Assembly (NCBI GenBank): GCA_034408875.1
Contig: JAWXCJ010000020.1
Span: forward strand, 1-37,858
Source of the DNA: JANNHK01 sp034408875
Lineage (GTDB): Bacteria; Actinomycetota; Acidimicrobiia; IMCC26256; PALSA-610
Length of the DNA stretch: 37,858 nt
Direction: 5' to 3'
This document shows positions 23,436-31,597 of this stretch, in pieces. The position numbers were made by a program, and so were the translations under genes. Each line of letters opens with the position of its first letter. The stretch's first letter is position 1. Below the pieces are notes generated by a model, which worked only from the letters and a program-made list of their open reading frames with translations, did not search any database and had not been told where the DNA came from.

Positions 23436-24302
23436 TCAGCCCTTCCGCACCTCGGCGAGGAAGTCGACGACAGCGTCGTTGAACGCGTCGTTGCGATCGC
23501 CCGCGACCATGTGCCCCGCACCCGCCACGTTCGCGTAGCGCGCGTGCGGCACCAGTTCGAGCAGTTCCTGCGCGCCTTCTTCGCTGAGCAAGTCGCTGAC
23601 GCGGCCGCGCACGAGCAGCGTGGGAACCGTGATGTGGCGGGCCGCTTCCTGCAACCGGTCGGGGTCGACGAGCGCGACCCGGGTCTCGTCGGTGCCGCCC
23701 TTCTGGCCCGAGATGAACGCCGGGTCCCAATGCCAGTACCAGCGGCCATCGCGCTCGCGGAGGTTCTTCTTCAGGCCTTCGAGGTTCGACGGCCGCGGAC
23801 GATGCGGGTTGTACGCCTGGATCGCGTCGGCGACTTCGTCGAGCGACGCGAACCCCGCTTCCATGTGCTCGATCATGAACATGCCGATGCGTTCGCGGCC
23901 CACCGCTTCGATGCGCGGCGCGACGTCGACGAGCACGAGCGCCCGCGCCACGGCTTCGTCGGGGTGCTCGCCGATGGCCGCGAGTGACGAAATGCCACCG
24001 AGCGATGCACCGACGAGCGCGGGCGCATCGCCAAGCGCACGCGAAACCGCGCGCACATCGCCCTCGAACGCATCGAGGCTGTAGTCGCCATCTCTCGCCC
24101 ACTCGCTGTCGCCGTGCCCACGCAGGTCGAGCGAGTACGCCCGCCAGCCCTGCCCGGCGAGCATCGACAACGTCGTCCCCCACGAATGCCGCGTCTGCCC
24201 CCCACCGTGAATGAGCACGACAGAGGGATCGCCAGGATCGCCTTGCGCATCAGCAACGAGCCGGTTCCCGTCGCGCCCTACGAACTCCACCAGCTCAGCC
24301 AT
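23436..24302 (-). CDS. Alpha/beta-fold hydrolase
   Basis: 288 residues. Oxyanion motif HGGGQTRHSWG, then LDLRGHGDSEW, the nucleophile elbow GASLGGISSL (serine near residue 100), an acidic residue in RGRVSDLL, and the histidine in AGAGHMVAGDRND. The middle (MFMIEHMEAGFASLDEVADAI) forms the lid. This is the esterase/epoxide-hydrolase/haloperoxidase-like superfamily; substrate unknown. It converges on the SDR with only 3 bp between stops. A TACCGT hexamer is 8 nt before the ATG, and a perfect palindrome lies just upstream, overlapping where a -35 would be. Confidence 0.9.
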   Translation of the reverse strand: MAELVEFVGRDGNRLVADAQGDPGDPSVVLIHGGGQTRHSWGTTLSMLAGQGWRAYSLDLRGHGDSEWARDGDYSLDAFEGDVRAVSRALGDAPALVGASLGGISSLAAIGEHPDEAVARALVLVDVAPRIEAVGRERIGMFMIEHMEAGFASLDEVADAIQAYNPHRPRPSNLEGLKKNLRERDGRWYWHWDPAFISGQKGGTDETRVALVDPDRLQEAARHITVPTLLVRGRVSDLLSEEGAQELLELVPHARYANVAGAGHMVAGDRNDAFNDAVVDFLAEVRKG

Positions 24303-24310
24303 GTGCGCAC

Positions 24311-24316
24311 ACGGTA
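24311..24316 (-). promoter_or_regulatory. -10 hexamer of the alpha/beta hydrolase
   Basis: TACCGT on the minus strand, 8 nt before the ATG at 24302. The palindrome at 24324-24362 begins 7 bp further upstream, so a protein bound there would meet RNA polymerase. Confidence 0.5.
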
Positions 24317-24323
24317 GGCCCGA

Positions 24324-24362
24324 TGCGTCGCTAGGGGGTAATAGTTACCCCCTAGCGACGCA
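24324..24362. repeat. Perfect 18-3-18 palindrome between clpB and the hydrolase
   Basis: The left arm 24324-24341 (TGCGTCGCTAGGGGGTAA) and right arm 24345-24362 are exact reverse complements around TAG. It starts 7 bp beyond the clpB stop (both read leftwards) and covers roughly -22 to -60 relative to the hydrolase ATG. It could be the clpB terminator (no T-run follows), an operator for a dimeric repressor such as a TetR type, or both. The sequence is unusually symmetrical for a mere terminator. Confidence 0.85.
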
Positions 24363-24369
24363 CGATGGG

Positions 24370-26946
24370 TTAGACGAACTCGGCGGTGGCGGCGGCGTCG
24401 AAGACGAGGCCGTCGGGGCCGGCGTCGACGATGATCGTGTCGCCGTCTTGGTAGGTGCCCTTGAGCATTTCGAGCGCGATCGGGTCGGCGACTTCGCGTT
24501 GCAGTACTCGCTTCAACGGGCGGGCACCGAAGTCGGGGTCGTAGCCCTTCTGCGAGATCCAGTTGCGCGCCGCTTCCGTCAGCTGCAGGTCGAGGCCGCG
24601 TTCGCGCAGGCGGTTGCGGAGCAGTTCGGCCTGGATGTCGACGATCTGTGCGATGTGCTCTTCCGACAGGCGGTGGAACACGACCATCTCGTCGATGCGG
24701 TTGAGGAACTCGGGCTTGAACGCTTCTCGCACGCGCGCCATCACGACCTCTTCGGGGCCGCCGGCACCGAGGTTGCTGGTCATGATCACGACCGTGTTGG
24801 TGAAGTCGACCGTGCGCCCCTGACCGTCGGTGAGGCGGCCGTCGTCCATGAGCGCCAACAGCACGTTGAACACGTCGGGGTGGGCCTTCTCGATCTCGTC
24901 GAGCAGGATCACCGCGTACGGTCGGCGGCGCACCGATTCGGTGAGCTGGCCGCCCTCCTCGTAGCCGACGTACCCGGGGGGCGCACCCACGAGGCGCGAC
25001 ACCGAGTGCTTCTCCATGTACTCCGACATGTCGACGCGCACCATCGCGCGCTCGTCGTCGAACAGGAACTCGGCCAGCGCACGCGCCAGTTCGGTCTTGC
25101 CGACACCGGTCGGGCCGAGGAACAGGAACGAACCGATCGGCCGGTGCGGGTCGGAGAGACCGGCCCGGGAACGGCGGATCGCGTTGGCGACCGCTTGCAC
25201 CGGCTCGTCCTGGCCGATGACGCGGGCGTGCAACACGTCTTCGAGCCGCACGAGCTTCGCGATCTCGCCTTCCATCAGGCGCGAGACGGGAACGCCGGTC
25301 CACTTGGCCACGATCTCGGCGATGTCCTCTTCGTCGACTTCTTCTTTGAGCATGGCGCCGTCGTGCTGCATCTCCGCCAGGCGTTCGGACAGCGCGTCGA
25401 CTTCCCGTTCCAACACCGGGATGTGCCCGTAGCGCAGCTGCGCGGCCCGTTCGAGGTCGCCTTCGCGTTCGGCGCGCTCCGCGTCGATGCGCGCCTGTTC
25501 GAGTTTCTCCTTGCCGTCCTGGATCGCCGTGATGGCGTCCTTCTCCGACTGCCAGTGCGCGACCATCCCGTCGCGCTCCTCCTGGAGCGACTGCAACTCG
25601 ACTTCGAGCGCTTCGAGACGGTGCTTCGACGCGTCGTCGGTTTCCTTGCCCAATGCCGCACGCTCGATCTCGAGCTGGCGGATGCGGCGTTCGACGACGT
25701 CGATCTCGAACGGCATCGAGTCGATCTCGATACGCAACCGCGACGCGGCTTCGTCGACGAGGTCGATGGCCTTGTCGGGAAGCTGGCGGCCGCTGATGTA
25801 GCGGTCGGAGAGCACCGCGGCCGCGACCAGTGCGGCGTCCTGGATGCGGACACCGTGGTGGATCTCGTATCGCTCCTTGAGCCCGCGCAGGATGGCGATG
25901 GTGTCCTCGACCGACGGCTCGCCCACGTACACCTGCTGGAAACGCCGCTCCAACGCGGCGTCCTTCTCGATGTACTTGCGGTATTCGTCGAGTGTCGTCG
26001 CACCGATGAGACGCAACTCGCCGCGCGCGAGCATCGGCTTGATCATGTTGCCGGCGTCGACCGCGCCTTCGGCCGCACCGGCCCCGACAATCGTGTGCAA
26101 CTCGTCGAGGAACGTGACGACTTCGCCCTCGCTGTCGGCGATCTCCTTCAGCACGGCTTTGAACCGCTCCTCGAACTCGCCGCGGTACTTCGCACCCGCG
26201 ACCATCGAACTCATGTCGAGCGCGATCAAGCGCTTGTTGCGCAGGCCTTCGGGTACGTCGCCCTCGACGATGCGCCGGGCCAGGCCTTCGACGATGGCGG
26301 TCTTGCCGACACCGGGGTCACCGATGAGTACCGGGTTGTTTTTGGTGCGGCGCGACAGCACCTGGATGATGCGGCGGATCTCGTCGTCGCGCCCGATGAC
26401 CGGGTCGATCTTGCCCTGGCGCGCCGCTTCGGTGAGGTCGCGCCCGTACTTCTCGAGGGCCTGGTACTGCTCTTCGGGGTTGTCGCTCGTGATGCGGTGG
26501 CTGCCGCGCACGTCGCGCAACGCTTCGAGTACGGCGTCGCGGTTGATCCCGAACGAACGCAACAGGTCGCCCACACCACCCGGTACGTTGGACATCGCGA
26601 GCAGCACGTGCTCGGTCGAGAGGTACTCGTCGCTCAGCTCGGCCCGTTCCTTGTCGGCCTCTTCGAGCAACCGGAACGCTTCGGGCGCGAGCTGAGCGTC
26701 GCGCACGGTCGCGCCGCTGACGCTGGAACGCTTCGCGAGCGACTCGTCGACGCGGCGTTTCACCGCGCCGACGTCGACACCGATGCGTTCGAGCACACCG
26801 CTGACCACCCCTTCGGGTTGGTCGAGGAGTGCGCGCAACAGGTGTTCGGATCCGACGTCGGTGTGGCCCGCGTCGCGGGCGCGGGCCTGCGCGGCGCCGA
26901 ACGCTTCTTGGGTCTTGCGGGTGAACTTCTTCGGGTCGATCGCCAT
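24370..26946 (-). CDS. clpB: ATP-dependent disaggregase ClpB
   Basis: 858 residues, full length. It is a hexameric AAA+ unfoldase that rescues aggregated proteins together with DnaK. The N-terminal Clp-N double repeat ([28 protein letters not shown]) is followed by NBD1 with GDPGVGKT (209-216) and [14 protein letters not shown] long coiled-coil middle domain (about 400-530, [19 protein letters not shown]) is the ClpB hallmark, and NBD2 carries GPTGVGKT (about 610) and [16 protein letters not shown]. It lies 4 bp after hspR at the end of the dnaK unit. The DnaK-operon position with hspR is typical of actinobacteria. Confidence 0.98.
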   Translation of the reverse strand: MAIDPKKFTRKTQEAFGAAQARARDAGHTDVGSEHLLRALLDQPEGVVSGVLERIGVDVGAVKRRVDESLAKRSSVSGATVRDAQLAPEAFRLLEEADKERAELSDEYLSTEHVLLAMSNVPGGVGDLLRSFGINRDAVLEALRDVRGSHRITSDNPEEQYQALEKYGRDLTEAARQGKIDPVIGRDDEIRRIIQVLSRRTKNNPVLIGDPGVGKTAIVEGLARRIVEGDVPEGLRNKRLIALDMSSMVAGAKYRGEFEERFKAVLKEIADSEGEVVTFLDELHTIVGAGAAEGAVDAGNMIKPMLARGELRLIGATTLDEYRKYIEKDAALERRFQQVYVGEPSVEDTIAILRGLKERYEIHHGVRIQDAALVAAAVLSDRYISGRQLPDKAIDLVDEAASRLRIEIDSMPFEIDVVERRIRQLEIERAALGKETDDASKHRLEALEVELQSLQEERDGMVAHWQSEKDAITAIQDGKEKLEQARIDAERAEREGDLERAAQLRYGHIPVLEREVDALSERLAEMQHDGAMLKEEVDEEDIAEIVAKWTGVPVSRLMEGEIAKLVRLEDVLHARVIGQDEPVQAVANAIRRSRAGLSDPHRPIGSFLFLGPTGVGKTELARALAEFLFDDERAMVRVDMSEYMEKHSVSRLVGAPPGYVGYEEGGQLTESVRRRPYAVILLDEIEKAHPDVFNVLLALMDDGRLTDGQGRTVDFTNTVVIMTSNLGAGGPEEVVMARVREAFKPEFLNRIDEMVVFHRLSEEHIAQIVDIQAELLRNRLRERGLDLQLTEAARNWISQKGYDPDFGARPLKRVLQREVADPIALEMLKGTYQDGDTIIVDAGPDGLVFDAAATAEFV

Positions 26947-26950
26947 GACG

Positions 26951-27358
26951 TCACCTACCCCGGTTCTGGCGGGAATCGAATGGCACGATGGCCGCGCTGC
27001 GTAGCGGCACCAGTTCCCGCCGGTACTGCCGGTGCGCGGCCTCCACCTGTTGCTTCGTCTCGCTCAACGCTGCATCGAGCCGCTCTTGCATCTCGGCGAT
27101 GCGCTGGTGCGCGGCGCGCAAGCGGTCTTCGAGGTCGAGAATGCGGTGCACGCCCGCGAGCCCGACGCCTTCGTTGGTCAACTCCTGGATACGGCGCAGG
27201 AGTTCGATGTCGCGGTCGGAGTAGCGGCGGCTGCGACCCGTGGTGCGCTGCGGCTCGATGAGCCCTTTGCGCTCGTAGATGCGCAGCGTCTGCGGGTGCA
27301 CACCCGCGAGTTCCGCCGCGACCGAGATGACATAGAGCGCCCGTTCGTCAGGATTCAT
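26951..27358 (-). CDS. hspR: Heat-shock repressor HspR (MerR family)
   Basis: 135 residues. The MerR-type helix-turn-helix is plain: [40 protein letters not shown], then [22 protein letters not shown] helical C-terminal region follows ([20 protein letters not shown]). HspR represses the dnaK operon in actinobacteria, with DnaK acting as co-repressor, so this gene closes a feedback loop. Its ATG overlaps the dnaJ stop (ATGA, 27355-27358). The likely operator region is 31011-31042, upstream of dnaK. Confidence 0.95.
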   Translation of the reverse strand: MNPDERALYVISVAAELAGVHPQTLRIYERKGLIEPQRTTGRSRRYSDRDIELLRRIQELTNEGVGLAGVHRILDLEDRLRAAHQRIAEMQERLDAALSETKQQVEAAHRQYRRELVPLRSAAIVPFDSRQNRGR

Positions 27359-28575
27359 GATGACTCTCCTGGGTCGTCTCCCGGGTCTTCGGTCGGGTCG
27401 GTTCGCCGCCGGTTGTGTTGCGCCGCGAAGAGCGACGCACGCGGGTCTTCGTCGAGCACCTTCGCCAGCGCCTCGATCGCCTCCCGCTGCTCGTTGTTCA
27501 GGTTGACGGGCACCTGCACGTCGACCGTGACGAGGAGGTCACCCGCGCTCTTGCCGCCTGAACTCGACCCGTTCGGTCCCTGCACGCCGCGGCCGCGCAC
27601 GCGCAGAACTTTCCCGCTCGGCGTGCCGGCGGGCACGCGCACCGTCACCTGACCGTCGAGGGTCGGCACGCGCACGTCGGCGCCGAGCGCGGCCTCCGCG
27701 AACGTCACCGGCAGACGCAACGTGAGGTCGTTGCCGCTCTTACCGAACACCGGGTGGTCGCGCACGTGCACGACCACGTACAGGTCGCCGGGCGGGCCGC
27801 CCCGTTGTCCCGCGCCGCCGCGCCCCTTGGCGCGGATGCGCTGGCCGTCTTCGACGCCCGCCGGGATGCGCACTTTGACTTCGCGGGGCCGGACTTCGAC
27901 CCCACGTCCGCTGCACGTAGGACACGGCGTCGGCACGACCGTGCCCCGCCCGCCGCACCGCGGGCACACTTCGGAGAACGAGAAGCGCCCCTGGTCGACC
28001 GCGATGCTGCCGCGGCCGTGGCAGTCGGGACAGGTCTCGGGAATCGTGCCCGGCGCCGCGCCGGTGCCGTGACATATCGAGCACGCGGCCTCGGCACGGA
28101 ACCGCACCGTGCTCGTCACACCGGTGACCGCGTCGTCGAACGAGATGTGCAACTCGGTCTCGAGGTCCTGACCGCGTGCGGGACCGGTCGCAGCGCTCCG
28201 TCGACCGCGGCGCCCACCGCCGCCGGTGAACATACCGCCGAGCAGGTCGTTGAGAAAACCGGAGTCTTCGCCGCCGGTATCGAACCGGAACGTCTGACCG
28301 CCGGCACCGAAGCCACCCGGACCCGCCGCACCCGACGCGACCATGCGCCGAACTTCGTCGTACTCCTTGCGCTTCTCGGTGTCGCCGATCACGTCGTACG
28401 CGGCCGAGATCTCCTTGAAGCGTTCCTCGGCGTCCTTGTTGCCCGGGTTGGCGTCGGGGTGGTGCTGCTTGGCCAGCTTCTTGTAGGCGCGCGACAACTC
28501 CTTGTCCGTCGCGCTCGACGACGCGCCGAGCACGGCGTAGTAGTCCTTCTCGAACCACTCGCGCTGCTGTGCCAT
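27355..28575 (-). CDS. dnaJ: Chaperone DnaJ
   Basis: 406 residues. The J-domain (EKDYYAVLGASSSATDKEL) carries the HPD tripeptide (QHHPDANPG) that triggers DnaK ATP hydrolysis. A Gly/Phe-rich linker follows, then four zinc-finger repeats: CSICHGTG, CPDCHGRG, CPRCGGRG and CPTCSGRG, and the C-terminal substrate-binding domain. The ATG at 28575 shares bases with the grpE stop (TAATG). Longer upstream in-frame starts would read through grpE and are not credible. The C-terminal tail (RRRTDPTEDPGDDPG) is charged and Pro-rich. Confidence 0.97.
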   Translation of the reverse strand: MAQQREWFEKDYYAVLGASSSATDKELSRAYKKLAKQHHPDANPGNKDAEERFKEISAAYDVIGDTEKRKEYDEVRRMVASGAAGPGGFGAGGQTFRFDTGGEDSGFLNDLLGGMFTGGGGRRGRRSAATGPARGQDLETELHISFDDAVTGVTSTVRFRAEAACSICHGTGAAPGTIPETCPDCHGRGSIAVDQGRFSFSEVCPRCGGRGTVVPTPCPTCSGRGVEVRPREVKVRIPAGVEDGQRIRAKGRGGAGQRGGPPGDLYVVVHVRDHPVFGKSGNDLTLRLPVTFAEAALGADVRVPTLDGQVTVRVPAGTPSGKVLRVRGRGVQGPNGSSSGGKSAGDLLVTVDVQVPVNLNNEQREAIEALAKVLDEDPRASLFAAQHNRRRTDPTEDPGDDPGESS

Positions 28576-29114
28576 TAGGAAATTGTCCTCGTCACCTTCA
28601 CCATCGCGGGTCGCAGCACGCGGCCTTTGAGTTTCCACCCGGCGCGCAGGACATGGTCGACGACCGGATCGCCGTCGCCGTCGTCCTGCATCACCGCTTC
28701 GTGCTCGTTCGGGTCGAAGGGCGCACCGTCGGCTTCGATGCGTTCGAGGCCGGCCTTCTCCAACACCGCGACCAACTCGCCGAACGCCAACTCGACGCCC
28801 TTGCGCACGCCGTCGTCGGCGTCGGCCAGGCTGCGCAGCGCGAGTTCGAACGTGTCGAGCACCGGTAGCAACTGTTCGACCAGCCCTTCCGAGGCCCGTA
28901 CCACCAACGCGGTCTGCTCGCGCACCACCCGCTTGCGGTAGTTCTCGAAGTCGGCCTGGAGCCGGCGCGTCGTGTCGAGGAGGTCCTCGCGCTCACGCAA
29001 CAGCGACTCCAGGTCGGCGACGACCTGCGCCTCTTCTTCGGTCGGTTCGGTCTCCGAAGAAATCCCCTCGAACAGAGGGTCTTCCTCGGAGACCACTTCG
29101 TCGTGTTCGGCCAT
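28575..29114 (-). CDS. grpE: Nucleotide-exchange factor GrpE
   Basis: 179 residues. GrpE releases ADP from DnaK and acts as a dimer. A long acidic N-terminus leads into the coiled coil (VADLESLLREREDLLDTTRR), then LQADFENYRKRVVRE and the beta domain (GAPFDPNEHEAVMQD, LRAGWKLKGRVLRPAMVKV), all typical. It begins 6 bp after the dnaK stop and its stop overlaps the dnaJ start. Confidence 0.96.
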   Translation of the reverse strand: MAEHDEVVSEEDPLFEGISSETEPTEEEAQVVADLESLLREREDLLDTTRRLQADFENYRKRVVREQTALVVRASEGLVEQLLPVLDTFELALRSLADADDGVRKGVELAFGELVAVLEKAGLERIEADGAPFDPNEHEAVMQDDGDGDPVVDHVLRAGWKLKGRVLRPAMVKVTRTIS

Positions 29115-29120
29115 GACTGC

Positions 29121-30962
29121 CTACGCGGTCTGCTGGTCGTCGTCGATGATCTCGGCGTCGGCGACTTCGTCGTCGGACGGCTGCTCGCTCGCCCCACCCG
29201 CACCGCCGGCCGCGGCCGACTGCGCCTGCACGTTCTCGTACAGCCGCCGGGTGAAGTCCTGGCTCGCCGTGATCAGACCCTCGTGCGCACGCTTCACCGC
29301 TTCGATGTCGGCGCCCGCGAGCGAGTCCTTCAACTGCTTCAGCGCGTCGTCGATCTTGGTCCGGTCGTCGTCGGGAACCTTGTCGCCGTTCTCCTTGAGC
29401 AGCGTCTCGGTCTGGTACACGAGCGAGTCGGCGGTGTTGCGCACCTCGGCTTCCTCGTGCTTGCGCTTGTCCTCTTCGGCGTGAGCCTCGGCGTCGCGCA
29501 CCATGCGGTCGATGTCGTCCTTGCCGAGCGCGGTACCGCCCGAGATCGTCATCGACTGCTCTTTGCCGGTGCCGAGATCCTTGGCCGACACGTGCACGAT
29601 GCCGTTGGCGTCGATGTCGAACGTGACTTCGATCTGCGGCATCCCGCGCGGTGCGGGCGGCAAGCCGGTGAGCGTGAACGTGCCGAGTCCCTTGTTGCGG
29701 TACGCCATGTCGGACTCGCCCTGGAGCACCTTGATCTCGACGCTCGGCTGGTTGTCGTCGGCCGTCGTGAACGTCTCCGAGCGCTTCACCGGAATGGTGG
29801 TGTTGCGCTCGATGAGCTTCGTCATGATCTGGCCCTTGGTCTCGATGCCAAGTGACAGCGGCGTGACGTCGAGCAGCAGGATGTCCTTGACCTCACCCTT
29901 GAGCACGCCCGCCTGAATCGACGCGCCGAGCGCGACCGCTTCGTCGGGGTTGACGCCCTTGTGCGGTTCCTGGCCGGTGAACTCGCGCACGAGATCGGAC
30001 ACCGCGGGCATGCGCGTGGAGCCGCCCACGAGGATGACGTGGTCGATCTTGCTCTTGTCGAGGCCGGCGTCCTTGATGGCCTGCTCGAACGGGCCGCGGC
30101 ACGCCTGCACCAAATCGGCGGTCATGTCCTGGAACTTCGCACGCGTGAGCGAGAGCTCCAAGTGCAGCGGGCCGTCGCTCGTCGCGGTGATGAACGGCAG
30201 GTTGATCGACGTCTCCTGCAAGGTCGACAGTTCGATCTTCGCCTTCTCGCCCGCTTCCTTCAGTCGCTGCGTGGCCATCTTGTCGGCGCCGAGGTCGACC
30301 CCGTGCGCGTTCTTGAACTCGCTGATCATCCAGTCGATGACGCGTTGGTCCCAGTCGTCGCCACCGAGATGGGTATTGCCGGCGGTTGACTTCACTTCGA
30401 ACACGCCGTCACCGAGCTCGAGAACGGACACGTCGAACGTGCCGCCGCCGAGGTCGAAGACGAGGATCGTCTGCTCGGTGCCTTCCTTGTCGAGCCCATA
30501 CGCGAGCGCGGCCGCGGTCGGCTCGTTGATGATGCGCAGCACTTCGAGGCCCGCGATCTCGCCGGCCTCCTTGGTGGCCTGACGCTGGGCGTCGTCGAAG
30601 TAGGCGGGGACGGTGACGACCGCCTGCGTGACGGGCTGGCCGAGGTAGGCCTCCGCGTCGCGCTTCAGCTTCTGGAGCACCCGTGCGGAGATCTCCTGCG
30701 CCGTGTACGCCTTGCCGTCGATGTCGATCGACCAGTTGGTGCCCATGTGGCGCTTCACCGAACGGATCGTGCGATCGGGGTTGGTGATCGCCTGACGCTT
30801 CGCGACTTCGCCGACGAGCACCTCGCCGGTCTTCGAGAAGGCGACGACCGACGGAGTGGTGCGGCCGCCCTCGGCGTTGGGGATCACGGCCGGTTCGCCC
30901 GCTTCGAGCACGGCGACGACGGAGTTGGTAGTGCCGAGGTCGATGCCGACGGCCTTGGACAT
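29121..30962 (-). CDS. dnaK: Chaperone DnaK (Hsp70)
   Basis: 613 residues. The ATPase domain opens [19 protein letters not shown] and includes [33 protein letters not shown] and [14 protein letters not shown]. The substrate-binding domain has [19 protein letters not shown], and the C-terminus ends with the Gly/Ala linker and DAEIIDDD tail. I chose the ATG at 30962 because GGGAGGA lies 6 nt upstream; an ATG seven codons earlier has no such signal. It is the first gene of dnaK-grpE-dnaJ-hspR-clpB, probably one transcript with a promoter near 31029. Confidence 0.98.
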   Translation of the reverse strand: MSKAVGIDLGTTNSVVAVLEAGEPAVIPNAEGGRTTPSVVAFSKTGEVLVGEVAKRQAITNPDRTIRSVKRHMGTNWSIDIDGKAYTAQEISARVLQKLKRDAEAYLGQPVTQAVVTVPAYFDDAQRQATKEAGEIAGLEVLRIINEPTAAALAYGLDKEGTEQTILVFDLGGGTFDVSVLELGDGVFEVKSTAGNTHLGGDDWDQRVIDWMISEFKNAHGVDLGADKMATQRLKEAGEKAKIELSTLQETSINLPFITATSDGPLHLELSLTRAKFQDMTADLVQACRGPFEQAIKDAGLDKSKIDHVILVGGSTRMPAVSDLVREFTGQEPHKGVNPDEAVALGASIQAGVLKGEVKDILLLDVTPLSLGIETKGQIMTKLIERNTTIPVKRSETFTTADDNQPSVEIKVLQGESDMAYRNKGLGTFTLTGLPPAPRGMPQIEVTFDIDANGIVHVSAKDLGTGKEQSMTISGGTALGKDDIDRMVRDAEAHAEEDKRKHEEAEVRNTADSLVYQTETLLKENGDKVPDDDRTKIDDALKQLKDSLAGADIEAVKRAHEGLITASQDFTRRLYENVQAQSAAAGGAGGASEQPSDDEVADAEIIDDDQQTA

Positions 30963-31010
30963 GGGGTTCCTCCCTGACTGCATTTTCGGGGTGTACAGAA
31001 CTTTTCGGAA

Positions 31011-31042
31011 ACCTGAGTGGTTCAGGTGAGTATAACTTGAGT
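31011..31042. promoter_or_regulatory. HspR-like repeated half-sites at the dnaK promoter
   Basis: On the plus strand CCTGAGT (31012-31018), GGTGAGT (31025-31031) and CTTGAGT (31036-31042) are spaced 11-13 bp. CTTGAGT is the exact half-site of the HspR-associated inverted repeat HAIR (CTTGAGT-N7-ACTCAAG). There is also an inverted repeat ACCTGA-N5-TCAGGT (31011-31027). On the minus strand TATACT (31029-31034) is a good -10 for dnaK, giving a leader of about 60 nt. The sites surround that -10, as expected for repression. The opposite-strand partner half-site of a full HAIR is not seen. Confidence 0.6.
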
Positions 31043-31109
31043 GTCCTATTGTCAGATTCCCGCCGAGGCCAGATTTCTCGGGGCGCGTGCGGCGAGGCCC
31101 ACGGGGCGT

Positions 31110-31115
31110 TACATT
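31110..31115 (+). promoter_or_regulatory. -10 hexamer of the cyclic-nucleotide-binding protein
   Basis: TACATT, 8 nt before the ATG at 31124; leaderless pattern. It also decides the start: an in-frame upstream GTG at 31037 would precede this promoter. Confidence 0.5.
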
Positions 31116-31123
31116 CCTGGCCC

Positions 31124-31549
31124 ATGGCCCGCCGTGATGCTTTCATCGACCACCTCCAGCAGGTGCCGCTCTTCAGTGCCTGCTCCCGCAAGGACCTCCA
31201 GCTCGTCGCCCGCCGGGCGGAAGACGTGCGGGTCCCGGCCGGCAAGGAGCTGATCCGCGAGGGTGAGACCGGCCACGAGTTCTTCGTGATCCTGGACGGA
31301 ACCGCCAAGGTGACGCGCCACGGCCGGCGGGTGAACACCCTCGGTCCGGGGGCCGCGTTCGGCGAACTCGCCATGCTCGAGAAGGCGCCCCGCAACGCGA
31401 CGGTCATCGCCGACACCGACATGGAACTCGTCGTGCTCGGCCAGCGCGAGTTCGCGGGCATCATCGACGAAGTTCCCGGCTTCGCGCGCAAGCTGCTCGC
31501 CGGTATGGCGAAGCGCCTCCGCGAAGCCGACGCCCGCTCCGTCCAGTAA
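31124..31549 (+). CDS. Stand-alone cyclic-nucleotide-binding-domain protein
   Basis: 141 residues, all of them one Crp-like ligand domain: [41 protein letters not shown], then [21 protein letters not shown], the phosphate-binding cassette, with Gly-Glu-Leu and the Arg-Asn-Ala-Thr order that binds cyclic nucleotides. The C-terminal helix continues ([17 protein letters not shown]), but there is no helix-turn-helix, so it cannot act as a Crp-type DNA-binding regulator on its own. It might modulate a partner. It lies 48 bp before the etfD-like gene in the same direction, which has its own -10. Confidence 0.88.
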   Translation: MARRDAFIDHLQQVPLFSACSRKDLQLVARRAEDVRVPAGKELIREGETGHEFFVILDGTAKVTRHGRRVNTLGPGAAFGELAMLEKAPRNATVIADTDMELVVLGQREFAGIIDEVPGFARKLLAGMAKRLREADARSVQ

Positions 31550-31582
31550 CGAACGATTGATGGCGGCGCGGTGACGCCCGAT

Positions 31583-31588
31583 TAGATT
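31583..31588 (+). promoter_or_regulatory. -10 hexamer of the EtfD-like gene
   Basis: TAGATT, 9 nt before the ATG at 31598, again suggesting a leaderless message separate from the upstream gene. Confidence 0.5.
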
Positions 31589-31597
31589 TCGTTCCTG

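Noticed and set aside
24211..27261. A 1016-codon open frame on the plus strand
   Set aside because: It lies exactly opposite clpB and hspR; the high GC content keeps antisense frames open. Its translation is Arg/Val/Asp-rich and has no domain, while the minus frame is an unmistakable ClpB.
30963..31123. CIRCE element for HrcA
   Set aside because: No TTAGCACTC-N9-GAGTGCTAA is present; hspR in the operon and the TGAGT half-sites point to HspR control instead.
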